A DNA stretch of 7,130 nt, from the NCBI GenBank assembly GCA_017882985.1, contig JADGOK010000040.1:1-7130 (forward strand), in the 5' to 3' direction. Positions 1 to 6,278 of this stretch are shown piece by piece (positions within the stretch are counted from its first letter, which is position 1; the number at the start of each line of letters is the position of its first letter). A program made the position numbers and the translations under genes. The notes under the pieces are model-generated. The model worked only from the letters and a program-made list of their open reading frames with translations. It was not told the DNA's origin and made no database searches. The stretch comes from Acidimicrobiales bacterium. GTDB lineage: Bacteria > Actinomycetota > Acidimicrobiia > Acidimicrobiales > RAAP-2.

Positions 1-2
1 GC

Positions 3-962
3 CACAAGGAACTGGCCGAGATCAACCACGCCTGGTTGGCGATGAAGGCCGTCCGCGACGACCTCGCCTACGCCAAGGAGATGTTCAACGAATCCGGCGG
101 TGACGACCGTGAACAGTGGCGCGAGGTGATCAGTACGGGTGAGGTGCAGTTGAGCGAACTCGAAGCGACGCTCGAGACGTTGCTCTTGCCCCGGGACCCG
201 AACGAGGGTCGCAACGTGATCCTCGAGATTCGCGGCGCCGAAGGGGGAGAGGAAGCCAACCTGTTCGCCGCGGACCTCGCTGAGATGTACAAGCGCTACG
301 CGGCGCTACGCGGGTGGAAGTTCGAGATCGTCGAAGAGCGCGAATCCGAGCAAGGTGGCCTCGACGAGGGAACGTACCTGATCAAGGGGGACGACGCCTG
401 GAATCGCTTCGCCCTCGAAGCCGGCGTGCATCGCGTCCAACGCGTGCCGACGACCGAGGCGAAGGGCCGCGTGCACACCTCGTCGGCGACCGTCTCGGTC
501 TTGCCCGAGGCCGAAGAGGTCGACGTGGCGATTGACCCGAGCGACTTGAAGATCGACGTCTACCGTTCGTCGGGACCCGGGGGACAGAGCGTCAACACGA
601 CTGACTCGGCCGTGCGGATCACCCACCTCCCGTCGGGCATCGTCGTCTCGATGCAGGACGAGAAGAGTCAGATCCAAAACCGCGCGAAGGCCCTGATCGT
701 GCTGCGCTCGCGACTGCTCAAGGCCGCTCAGGACGCCCAAGCGAGCGAACTCGGCGACTTGAAGCGATCCCAACTGGGCAGTGGCGGACGGAGCGAGAAA
801 ATTCGCACGTACAACTTCAAGGAGAATCGCGTCACCGATCACCGCATCAACCTCACCAACTACACCCTCGACGCGGTGCTGGCGGGCTACCTCGATCCCT
901 TCGTCGACGCGCTCTTGGCCGATAAGCGCGCGCGTCAACTGGCCGAGAGTGACGGGCGCTAA
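3..962 (+). CDS. prfA: Peptide chain release factor 1 (RF1), 5'-truncated by the window edge
   Basis: Class I release factor that recognises UAA and UAG in the ribosomal A site and triggers hydrolysis of peptidyl-tRNA. The frame is open from base 3 to the TAA at 960-962, giving 319 visible residues; family members are about 355-360 aa, so roughly 40 N-terminal residues lie outside the window. A TTG at 36 and an ATG at 42 are internal codons, not starts, because the upstream residues (HKELAEINHAW) already read as RF1. The PxT codon-recognition tripeptide is PTT (447-455, within RVPTTEAKGR), which separates it from RF2 (SPF). The catalytic GGQ loop (579-587, within SSGPGGQSVNTTDSA) is intact. 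The C-terminal signature TYNFKENRVTDHRI follows at about 810-845. Its 3' end overlaps prmC by 14 nt, and prmC's product methylates the GGQ glutamine. RF1 assignment is very secure. Confidence 0.97.
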   Translation, partial: HKELAEINHAWLAMKAVRDDLAYAKEMFNESGGDDREQWREVISTGEVQLSELEATLETLLLPRDPNEGRNVILEIRGAEGGEEANLFAADLAEMYKRYAALRGWKFEIVEERESEQGGLDEGTYLIKGDDAWNRFALEAGVHRVQRVPTTEAKGRVHTSSATVSVLPEAEEVDVAIDPSDLKIDVYRSSGPGGQSVNTTDSAVRITHLPSGIVVSMQDEKSQIQNRAKALIVLRSRLLKAAQDAQASELGDLKRSQLGSGGRSEKIRTYNFKENRVTDHRINLTNYTLDAVLAGYLDPFVDALLADKRARQLAESDGR

Positions 963-1776
963 CGCCACCCTGGTGGGCGAGCTCGTCGCGGCCGGCCTTG
1001 AACCGCGCGAGGCCCGCTGGCTGGTCGAGGAGTTCTTCGTTGGCGACGACCCCGAGGCCCTCGTCGCACTCCACGCCGCGGCGAAGCGACGACTAGGCGG
1101 AGAACCACTTCAGTACGTGATCGGGCACTGGCCCTTTCGTTCACTCGACCTCGACGTCGACTCGCGGGTGCTCATTCCCCGGCCCGAGACCGAGGAACTG
1201 GTCGAAACTGCGCTGCGAGAATTGGTCGCGGTCGACGTCGTCGCGCCCATGATCCTCGACCTGGGCTGCGGGTCGGGGGCGATCGGACTCGCGTTGCTGG
1301 ACGAGTTGAGCGCCCGCGGTGTCATGGCGACGCTGCTGTCGGTGGACGCTTCATCCGACGCTCTCGCGGTGGCGCGCCGCAACGCCCTCAAACACGATCT
1401 TCTCGCGGTCGCCTTCGTGCAGTCGTCGTGGTTCGACGCCGTCGACGTGTCGCTTCGCGGTCGATTCGACCTGATCGTCGCCAATCCTCCCTACGTCGGC
1501 GAGGACGAGTTCGTCAACCTCGATCCGGTGCTGGGCTACGAGCCCCGGTTCGCCCTCGTGGCCGCCGACGCGTCGGGCGTCGCCGGTTTCCGGGACGTCG
1601 AGACGATCATCAACGAAGCACCGGCGTGGCTCACTTCTGCGGGTGTGCTCGTCTGCGAGCATGGGAACATGCAGGCCGAGGCGGCTCTCGCCGCGGCGTC
1701 GGCGGCGGGCTTCACTTCGGTCACCGACCTCGCCGACCTCGCTGGTCAACCCCGTGTCCTGATCGCGCGGCGCTGA
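949..1776 (+). CDS. prmC: Release factor N5-glutamine methyltransferase PrmC (HemK)
   Basis: SAM-dependent methyltransferase that methylates the amide nitrogen of the GGQ glutamine in RF1 and RF2, increasing release efficiency. With the GTG start at 949 the product is 275 aa, typical for the family. Visible motifs are an N-terminal helical substrate-binding part (about 1-75), the conserved IPRPETEELV (76-85), SAM motif I DLGCGSGAIGLAL (104-116), and the catalytic NPPY (179-182, bases 1483-1494), followed by a C-terminal DLAGQPRVLIARR. The start is chosen by length and by the normal N-terminus. GTG 973 is an alternative, while the frame upstream of 949 runs antisense to RF1 conservation and is not coding. 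The gene overlaps prfA by 14 nt with almost no Shine-Dalgarno sequence, so translation is probably coupled to prfA. The stop shares its last base with the tsaC ATG. Confidence 0.95.
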   Translation: MTGANATLVGELVAAGLEPREARWLVEEFFVGDDPEALVALHAAAKRRLGGEPLQYVIGHWPFRSLDLDVDSRVLIPRPETEELVETALRELVAVDVVAPMILDLGCGSGAIGLALLDELSARGVMATLLSVDASSDALAVARRNALKHDLLAVAFVQSSWFDAVDVSLRGRFDLIVANPPYVGEDEFVNLDPVLGYEPRFALVAADASGVAGFRDVETIINEAPAWLTSAGVLVCEHGNMQAEAALAAASAAGFTSVTDLADLAGQPRVLIARR

Positions 1777-2378
1777 TGACGCGCGTGCTCGAGCAAGACG
1801 AAGCGGTACGCGTCCTCGCACGGGGCGGAGTCGTCGCGTTGCCGACCGACACCGTCTACGGTCTCGCCGCGTCGTTGCGCCACCCCGACGCGCTGGCGAC
1901 GCTCTTTCGCCTGAAACACCGTCCCGAATCGGCGGCGTTGCCAGTGCTCGTTGAAGACTTCACGCAGATCGAACGACTCTCGGTGCACTGGCCTGAAGCG
2001 GCGCGCCGTCTCAGCGTCGTGTACTGGCCCGGACCCCTCACCATCGTCGTGCGCGTGCCGGGAGAACTCGCGCGACTGGTTGGCAGTGCGACCGATACGG
2101 CCGGATTTCGCATTCCCGATGACGATGCGTTGCGCGAGATACTCGCGAGGACGGGACCGCTCGCTCTCTCGAGTGCGAACAAACACGGCGTGACTCCCTG
2201 TCACACTATGGCGGAAGTACTTGAGGCATTCGTCGGGCGCGACGAACTCGACGGCGTCGTCGATGGTGGCGAACGCTCCGGTCGCGTCTCGACGGTCGTG
2301 GATCTCTCTCAATCACCATGGCGTCTTCTACGTGAAGGGGCCGTTGCTTCGAGTGACCTTCGCCAGATTCTCGACTGA
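1776..2378 (+). CDS. tsaC: L-threonylcarbamoyladenylate synthase (TsaC/YrdC family)
   Basis: Makes threonylcarbamoyl-AMP from threonine, bicarbonate and ATP. This is the first step of N6-threonylcarbamoyladenosine (t6A37) formation on ANN-decoding tRNAs, and the product is passed to the TsaD complex in the cytoplasm. The 200-aa protein is a single YrdC domain without the extra C-terminal domain of Sua5. Motifs are PTDTVYGL (23-30), the substrate-binding KHRP (47-50, usually KxRP), WPGPLT (84-89), FRIP (111-114), SSANKHG (132-138, where SSANxSG is common), STVVD (172-176) and a terminal REGAV. The ATG overlaps the prmC TGA by one base (TGATG) and lacks a strong Shine-Dalgarno sequence, so re-initiation after prmC is likely. 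All three genes in this block act in translation accuracy or termination. I see no intrinsic terminator with a U-tract after it. Confidence 0.95.
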   Translation: MTRVLEQDEAVRVLARGGVVALPTDTVYGLAASLRHPDALATLFRLKHRPESAALPVLVEDFTQIERLSVHWPEAARRLSVVYWPGPLTIVVRVPGELARLVGSATDTAGFRIPDDDALREILARTGPLALSSANKHGVTPCHTMAEVLEAFVGRDELDGVVDGGERSGRVSTVVDLSQSPWRLLREGAVASSDLRQILD

Positions 2379-2443
2379 CCGAGCGCCGTTTTGAATCTCT
2401 CGGGCCGTCGCGACGCACGTCGACGAGGCGATAGATTTCTTGA
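2379..2443. other. Short intergenic region with nested GC palindromes
   Basis: This 65-nt gap separates tsaC from the membrane-protein gene. Besides the candidate -10 element it holds the perfect palindromes CGTCGCGACG (2406-2415) and CGTCGACG (2418-2425), and a CCGAG/CTCGG pair (2379-2383 and 2399-2403) with a 15-nt loop. CG-rich palindromes are common by chance in this genome, so an operator or terminator role is only a possibility. Confidence 0.25.
2432..2437 (+). promoter_or_regulatory. Candidate -10 hexamer (TAGATT) for a leaderless transcript
   Basis: The 65-nt gap after tsaC contains TAGATT, matching the actinobacterial TANNNT -10 pattern. It ends 6 nt before the ATG at 2444, so a start site at the usual distance would fall on the A of that ATG. 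No good -35 box lies 16-19 nt upstream; the nearest TTGAAT, at 2391-2396, is too far away. The only purine-rich Shine-Dalgarno-like run (GAGG, 2425-2428) is about 15 nt from the ATG, further than normal. Leaderless genes with only a -10 element are well known in actinobacteria. The assignment here is inference from spacing. Confidence 0.35.
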
Positions 2444-2923
2444 ATGCAGAGCGCGCCACGTAGGAGAGCACGAGCTTTCATCATTTCTGGCTTCGCAGTT
2501 CTCACCATCGGAACGATCATCACTTTCTACCAACTCGTAACCTCGGCGCACTACTTCTCAAACGCCAGCGGTCTCGCGGATTTTGAGTCTGTGATCGTGT
2601 TGGTCGCGAGTTTCGTCACCCTCTGGAGTTGGTGGTGGCTTTCAAAGATTCGCGTCGCCACCGACGATCAATCCTCTTTCGCTCGCAAGGGTTTTTACGG
2701 CTTGGCAGTGCAGAACGTACTTTCCGCCGCGGTGGTCCTCGCGGTCATCTTTGACTTGCCGGCCTTTGACCGAAGTTCTTGGTACGTCGCACCGCGCTGG
2801 GCCGCAATGTGGGGCAGCTTGACGATTTCAATCGGGTTCGTCTTGTTGGGCCGAGAGTTCGCTCCCGACGTCGAGGATTCGCACGACGAGATTGAAAACG
2901 AAGTGAACGCCGCAATTCCCTAG
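2444..2923 (+). CDS. Unrecognised small four-helix membrane protein
   Basis: 159 aa, not matched to any family I recognise. A basic N-terminus (RRRAR, 6-10) precedes four hydrophobic stretches at about 11-31, 46-67, 84-104 and 118-136. The second contains the aromatic patch WSWWWL (61-66). The protein ends in an acidic, probably cytoplasmic tail (139-155, rich in D and E). The basic N-terminus and four segments suggest both ends are cytoplasmic. The start is fixed: an in-frame TGA (2441-2443) directly precedes the ATG. A hand count over 2461-2700 gives about 52% G+C against about 63% in 1081-1200. Part of this reflects hydrophobic, T-rich codons, but serine, threonine and arginine codons also look more relaxed, so recent acquisition is possible. 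It is codirectional with tsaC but 65 nt away, and it converges on the hydratase gene with 2 nt between stops. Coding status is likely from the coherent helix pattern; function is unknown. Confidence 0.75.
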   Translation: MQSAPRRRARAFIISGFAVLTIGTIITFYQLVTSAHYFSNASGLADFESVIVLVASFVTLWSWWWLSKIRVATDDQSSFARKGFYGLAVQNVLSAAVVLAVIFDLPAFDRSSWYVAPRWAAMWGSLTISIGFVLLGREFAPDVEDSHDEIENEVNAAIP

Positions 2924-2945
2924 GTTCACTCGTCGTCGAGTGAAC
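2924..2945. terminator. Perfect 9-bp inverted repeat at a convergent gene junction (possible bidirectional terminator)
   Basis: GTTCACTCG (2924-2932) and CGAGTGAAC (2937-2945) pair perfectly around a TCGT loop. The hairpin begins one base after the TAG of the membrane-protein gene and contains the stop codon and last codons of the hydratase gene, so it would form in transcripts from either direction. Neither side has a U-tract, so it is not a classical intrinsic terminator. In high-GC actinobacteria, hairpins without U-runs are often proposed to mark 3' ends. It could also be chance, constrained by the coding sequence of the hydratase C-terminus (RSLDDE). Confidence 0.45.
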
Positions 2946-3708
2946 GCACCCACGACGCCGAACGCTTCTCGAGGAATGCTGACATTCCCTCACGGGCCTC
3001 GTCACTCGCGAACAGTTTCGCTGAGAGGTTGGCAGTCCACTCGAAAGCGTCTTCAATCCCCATCGAAGGAACGCGGGCCGTCAACTGCTTCGTCGCCGCG
3101 ATGGCACCTGGCTCGCCCGCGAGCAAGTCGTTGAGGACCGCCCCAACTTCTCGGTCCAACGAGTCGGCGTTGACCGCCTGATTGATCAGTCCCATCCGCG
3201 CGGCCTCTTCGGCGGGAAAGCGGTGTCCGCGCAGGAAGGCTGATCGGGCGTCGGCGAGACGCATCTTGGGAAGACAGACGACCGAGATCATGGCGGGCGC
3301 CACGCCGACGCGGACCTCGGTGAAGCCGAACTTCGCCGAGTCGAGGGCGATCGAAATGTCCATGACCGCCGCCAGGCCGACGCCACCGGCGACGCAGTGC
3401 CCGGCGATACGTCCGACGAATGGCTTGGGTGAGTGCAGGATCCGCTGGAACAGTTCGCTCATGGACACGGTTCGTCCGGGGTCCTTTTTGGCAGCGTCGT
3501 CGGACTGCTCGCTCAAATTCGCGCCCGCACAAAAGACGTTGCCTCGATTGGTCACGACGCAGACGCGAACGTCCGGGTCGTTGTCGACGTCGTCGAGTGC
3601 CGACATCAGTTCACTGAGCAGTTGACGACTGAGCGCGTTACGCCGCGCCACGTCGGCGAGCGTGATCGTCATCACGCCGCGCGACAGTTCAGTCTCGACG
3701 AGGGCCAT
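2926..3708 (-). CDS. Enoyl-CoA hydratase/isomerase family protein (LiuC/AtuE-like)
   Basis: 260-aa crotonase-fold protein, expected to hydrate (or isomerise) an unsaturated acyl-CoA. The first oxyanion-hole region is FCAGANL (59-65), with N where D is usual. The second is HCVAGGVGLA (104-113). The glutamate matching rat crotonase E164 is E131 in FGFTEVRVGVAPAMIS (127-142), while the E144 position is G111. The SEVRxGLxPAxIS-like segment with glycine at the E144 position recalls 3-methylglutaconyl-CoA and isohexenylglutaconyl-CoA hydratases, which fits the carboxylase and AtuA genes upstream; the exact substrate is inference. The start is set at ATG 3708 because AGGAG sits 5 nt upstream and the crotonase domain begins immediately. 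The longer frame to 3906 is only the antisense-like overlap with the preceding gene. It overlaps that gene by 20 nt and is the last gene of the operon. Confidence 0.93.
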   Translation of the reverse strand: MALVETELSRGVMTITLADVARRNALSRQLLSELMSALDDVDNDPDVRVCVVTNRGNVFCAGANLSEQSDDAAKKDPGRTVSMSELFQRILHSPKPFVGRIAGHCVAGGVGLAAVMDISIALDSAKFGFTEVRVGVAPAMISVVCLPKMRLADARSAFLRGHRFPAEEAARMGLINQAVNADSLDREVGAVLNDLLAGEPGAIAATKQLTARVPSMGIEDAFEWTANLSAKLFASDEAREGMSAFLEKRSASWVRSLDDE

Positions 3709-4513
3709 CAGTACTCCTCGGCTCGGGGCCACTACTTGGTGCTCCGGCGAACGCCTGGGCGCGCAGCATCCAGTGACGACCGAGGTCGCCGGTTTCGAGC
3801 GACGTGTCGTCGAGGTGGCGACGTTTCGTGACCACAAGACAGAACTCCTGCGCGGTGCCGCGAATCGTGTCGGTGGCGTCCTCGTCACCCCACCTCCAGA
3901 CGTCACCCTCCGGGCCCGTCAGTTCGAGGCGCACGCTCCCGTCGGGCGGCGCTTCGCCGCGAACCTGGTACGACCACTTGCGCGTGATGAAGCCGAGTTG
4001 GGTGACGTGGCGGAGTCGATTGGTGGCTGGACGGTCGACCCCCAACGCGTCGGCGATGTCGGTGCCGTGGGCCCACACTTCCATGAGTCGGGCGGTGAGG
4101 AAAGAGCGCGCCCCCATCGACGGCCCGTACCAGTCGACGCGGGTGTCGTCGTCCAGTGTGCGCGCGGCCGTCGCGAGTGCGGTTCGGTTGTGGCGCCAGG
4201 CGGCGAGTTGTTGACGTGGTGAGAGCGTGCGAAAGGCGCCGAGCGTGAAGGTGTCGACACCTTCGGCGAGCGCGCTGTCGAAGAGATCGCTCATCTCGGA
4301 TTGAAAGCGATCCGGGTCGAGGATCGCGTTCACGGCTGAACCGTCGAAATACGTGAGGTGACCGATTTGGTCCGCCACGTTCCATCCGGGACTGGGCGTC
4401 GCCAGCCGCCAGACTTCGTCGCTCAGCGGCGCGACCAGTGCGTCGAGTTCGTCTTGTTCGCCGATGAGGTCCGCGCGCACCACGTCGAGTTCGCTTGGCG
4501 TCGCGGCGCTCAC
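3689..4513 (-). CDS. TIGR03084-family protein, DinB/MDMPI-like putative metal-dependent enzyme
   Basis: 274-aa protein of the DinB / mycothiol-dependent maleylpyruvate isomerase superfamily. The N-terminal helical bundle carries TPSPGWNVADQIGHLTYFD (39-57), with H52, and LMEVWAHGTDIADALG (143-158), giving E145 and H149. These match the H / ExxxH metal ligands of MDMPI (H52, E144, H148 as I recall), so metal binding is likely. A smaller C-terminal domain (about 190-257) ends with FCLVVTKRRHLDDTSL (224-239) and RAQAFAG (251-257), which I recognise as the TIGR03084 signature. The start is GTG 4513, overlapping the AtuA stop as GTGA; a longer frame to 4564 would run into AtuA coding sequence. The last residues (SSGPEPRSTDGPRRD) are a low-complexity tail that overlaps the next gene's ribosome site and start. 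Its reaction is unknown to me. Position between AtuA and the hydratase suggests a step on a branched unsaturated CoA thioester or its thiol adduct. Confidence 0.88.
   Translation of the reverse strand: MSAATPSELDVVRADLIGEQDELDALVAPLSDEVWRLATPSPGWNVADQIGHLTYFDGSAVNAILDPDRFQSEMSDLFDSALAEGVDTFTLGAFRTLSPRQQLAAWRHNRTALATAARTLDDDTRVDWYGPSMGARSFLTARLMEVWAHGTDIADALGVDRPATNRLRHVTQLGFITRKWSYQVRGEAPPDGSVRLELTGPEGDVWRWGDEDATDTIRGTAQEFCLVVTKRRHLDDTSLETGDLGRHWMLRAQAFAGAPSSGPEPRSTDGPRRD
3714..3718 (-). promoter_or_regulatory. Ribosome binding site AGGAG deciding the hydratase start
   Basis: On the minus strand AGGAG is followed by TACTG and then the ATG ending at 3708, a 5-nt spacing. It lies inside the 3' end of the TIGR03084-family gene. 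It is the clearest Shine-Dalgarno sequence in the window and rules out the longer possible N-terminus beginning at 3906. Confidence 0.8.
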
Positions 4514-6276
4514 GAGCGACCGAGCAGCACGGACGGGATGGCGACCACGCGGCTTCGGAGCCACTCGCCGAAGCCCTTCGCCTGGGCGTCTTGGCGCGAC
4601 GACGCGGCGACACCCTCTTCGAGCAGGTCGTGGACCACGAAATTGAGTGATCGCAGCGCCGGCAGTCGGTATCGATCGACGGCCAATGACGCAGTTTCGG
4701 GCAACAACCGTTGGAACTCCTCGACGCTCAGGAATTCGTCAAGCCACGCCCAGGCGTCGTCGCTACGCGCGAAGATACCGAGGTTCGCGTTGCCACCTTT
4801 GTCGCCCGAACGAGTTCCGTACAGTCGCCCGAGCGGCACCATCGTCGTGGGCCCCCCCGGAGGGCTCACTGACGGTCCCGGTTCGCCGACGACGTTCGTC
4901 GCGCCGGCGGGCGCCACCGAGTCGATGATGGTGCGATCGCCGCCGAGGACCGTGACGTATTGCGGCACGAGTTCGGCCGGTACCACCGCGGGCCGGTAGA
5001 CGCCAAAGGCCGAACCGCCCGAGGGGCCGCTGCCGACGTTGAAGTAACCGGGTATCGTCGCGAGCGCGATCTCGACGACTGCGTTGGCGACCGCGCGACC
5101 GACCTTGCGTTCGTCGCGGTCCTTCAGCGTGATTCGCCAGAGGGCGACCGCCTCTTCGTTGGTCGTCGGGTCGGGCTTGTCGGTTCGAACGAGCCTCGTC
5201 GTCACGTGATCGAACTCTTCGCGTTGGTAGGGACAGGCAATCCAGAACGCCGCTTCGACGAGGCGCGCTTTCGCCTCGATGTCGAGTCCCGTCAGCGCGA
5301 CGTTGAGATCCTTGCGGTAGCCGCCGATCTCATTCATGGCGACCTTCAGTGTCGATGGCGGCGGTTCGCCCTTGGTCCCGTAGATGCGGACCCGATCCTT
5401 CGCCACTTGCTCGAGGCGGATCGTGTCGAATCGTGCCGTCACGTCGGGACCGAGGTACGAGGGGGTCGCGATCTCGTAGAGCAACTGCGAGGTGACGGTG
5501 CCGATTGAGACCTCGCCGCCGGTGCCGTCGTGCTTACCCACCACCGACGAACCGTCATCGGCGATCTCGACCCAGGGGAAACCGACGCGCGTCATGCCCG
5601 GAACCTCGTTGAAGAAGGAATAGTTACCGCCCGTGACCTGGGCGCCGCATTCGATGACGTGACCCGCGACGACGGCGCCCGCGAGGGCGTCCCAGTTGTC
5701 GCGGGACCATCCATGGTGCCAGGCGGCCGGACCGCAGACGACGGCCGCGTCGGTGACCCGTCCGGTGACCACGATGTCGGCGCCGGCCCGTAGCGCCTCG
5801 ACGATGCCAAAGCAACCGAGGTAGGCGTTGGCGGTGATGAAACGAGAAACGTCGCCGACCGGCTCGCCGGTCTCGAAGTGCGCCAGATCAACGCCGGCGC
5901 TCCGCAGCTCGTCGAGACGGGACATGAGATTGTCACCACTCACGTACGCGATTCTGGGTGAGAGGCCGAGTTTGTGCGCGATCTCCTCTAGGGCTTCAGC
6001 GCAGTGATCGGGATCGAGACCGCCAGCGTTGGACACGACCTTGATGCCCTTGTCCAAACAGGTGCCCATCACTTGTTCCATCTGGGTGAGAAAACTGCGC
6101 GCGTAGCCGGCGCCCGGGCTCTTCATTTGGGTCCGCGCGAGAATCAGCATCGTCAGCTCCGCGAGCCAGTCGCCGGTCAGTACGTCGATCGGACCGCCCT
6201 CGACCATCTCACGAGCGGCCGAAAGGCGGTCGCCGTAGAAGCCTGAGCAGTTGGCGACGCGTAGCGGGGTGGCCAC
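4510..6276 (-). CDS. AtuA-family protein (acyclic terpene utilization, DUF1446)
   Basis: 588-aa two-domain protein. The N-terminal DUF1446 domain (about 5-450) shows NCSGFYGDR (9-17), TGDWLAELTM (34-43), NAGGLDP (83-89), TGRVTDAA (171-178) and ECGAQVTGGNYS (209-220). A Gly/Pro-rich linker (about 456-478) leads to the AtuA C-terminal domain (about 480-588), with GRLYGTRSGDKGGNANLGIFAR (starting at G483). AtuA is encoded with the geranyl-CoA carboxylase genes in Pseudomonas terpene-degradation clusters, but its biochemical role is not established to my knowledge. In actinobacteria the name is applied broadly, so terpene use is not proven here. The GTG start at 6276 lies 2 nt after the carboxylase stop and gives the normal family N-terminus. 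The stop overlaps the next gene's GTG by 4 nt. A G7 run in the linker region (4852-4858, coding strand) is a possible slippage or sequencing-error site, though the frame is intact through it. Confidence 0.93.
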   Translation of the reverse strand: MATPLRVANCSGFYGDRLSAAREMVEGGPIDVLTGDWLAELTMLILARTQMKSPGAGYARSFLTQMEQVMGTCLDKGIKVVSNAGGLDPDHCAEALEEIAHKLGLSPRIAYVSGDNLMSRLDELRSAGVDLAHFETGEPVGDVSRFITANAYLGCFGIVEALRAGADIVVTGRVTDAAVVCGPAAWHHGWSRDNWDALAGAVVAGHVIECGAQVTGGNYSFFNEVPGMTRVGFPWVEIADDGSSVVGKHDGTGGEVSIGTVTSQLLYEIATPSYLGPDVTARFDTIRLEQVAKDRVRIYGTKGEPPPSTLKVAMNEIGGYRKDLNVALTGLDIEAKARLVEAAFWIACPYQREEFDHVTTRLVRTDKPDPTTNEEAVALWRITLKDRDERKVGRAVANAVVEIALATIPGYFNVGSGPSGGSAFGVYRPAVVPAELVPQYVTVLGGDRTIIDSVAPAGATNVVGEPGPSVSPPGGPTTMVPLGRLYGTRSGDKGGNANLGIFARSDDAWAWLDEFLSVEEFQRLLPETASLAVDRYRLPALRSLNFVVHDLLEEGVAASSRQDAQAKGFGEWLRSRVVAIPSVLLGRS

Positions 6277-6278
6277 GA

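Noticed and set aside
781..948. Longer prmC start at GTG 781
   Set aside because: The added 56 residues are an out-of-frame reading of the conserved RF1 C-terminus and would exceed normal PrmC length.
306..968. 220-aa open frame on the minus strand opposite prfA
   Set aside because: It lies exactly antisense to conserved RF1 codons; long antisense frames are expected in GC-rich coding DNA, and the translation shows no recognisable domain.
1428..1775. Longer tsaC start giving a 316-aa product
   Set aside because: The extra part is Arg-rich shadow of prmC; the ATG at 1776 gives the normal YrdC N-terminus directly before PTDTVYGL.
2379..2403. Intrinsic terminator after tsaC (CCGAG/CTCGG)
   Set aside because: Only five base pairs with a 15-nt loop and no U-tract following.
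2406..2425. Operator made of palindromes CGTCGCGACG and CGTCGACG
   Set aside because: CG- and TCG-rich words recur throughout this genome, so short palindromes of this kind are expected by chance; kept only as a note on the intergenic region.
3053..3532. 159-aa minus-strand frame rich in Arg, overlapping the hydratase in another frame
   Set aside because: Out-of-frame reading of the crotonase gene; Arg-rich low-complexity translation typical of a frame shadow.
3709..3906. N-terminal extension of the hydratase (66 more residues)
   Set aside because: Overlaps conserved TIGR03084 coding sequence, has no crotonase homology, and a good AGGAG site precedes the ATG at 3708.
3662..4222. 186-aa plus-strand frame opposite the TIGR03084-family gene
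   Set aside because: The opposite strand encodes a recognisable family with metal ligands and operon spacing; this frame is Arg/Val/Gly-rich shadow sequence.
4960..5508. 182-aa plus-strand frame inside the AtuA gene
   Set aside because: It lies opposite the conserved DUF1446 domain, with no ribosome site and no motif of its own.
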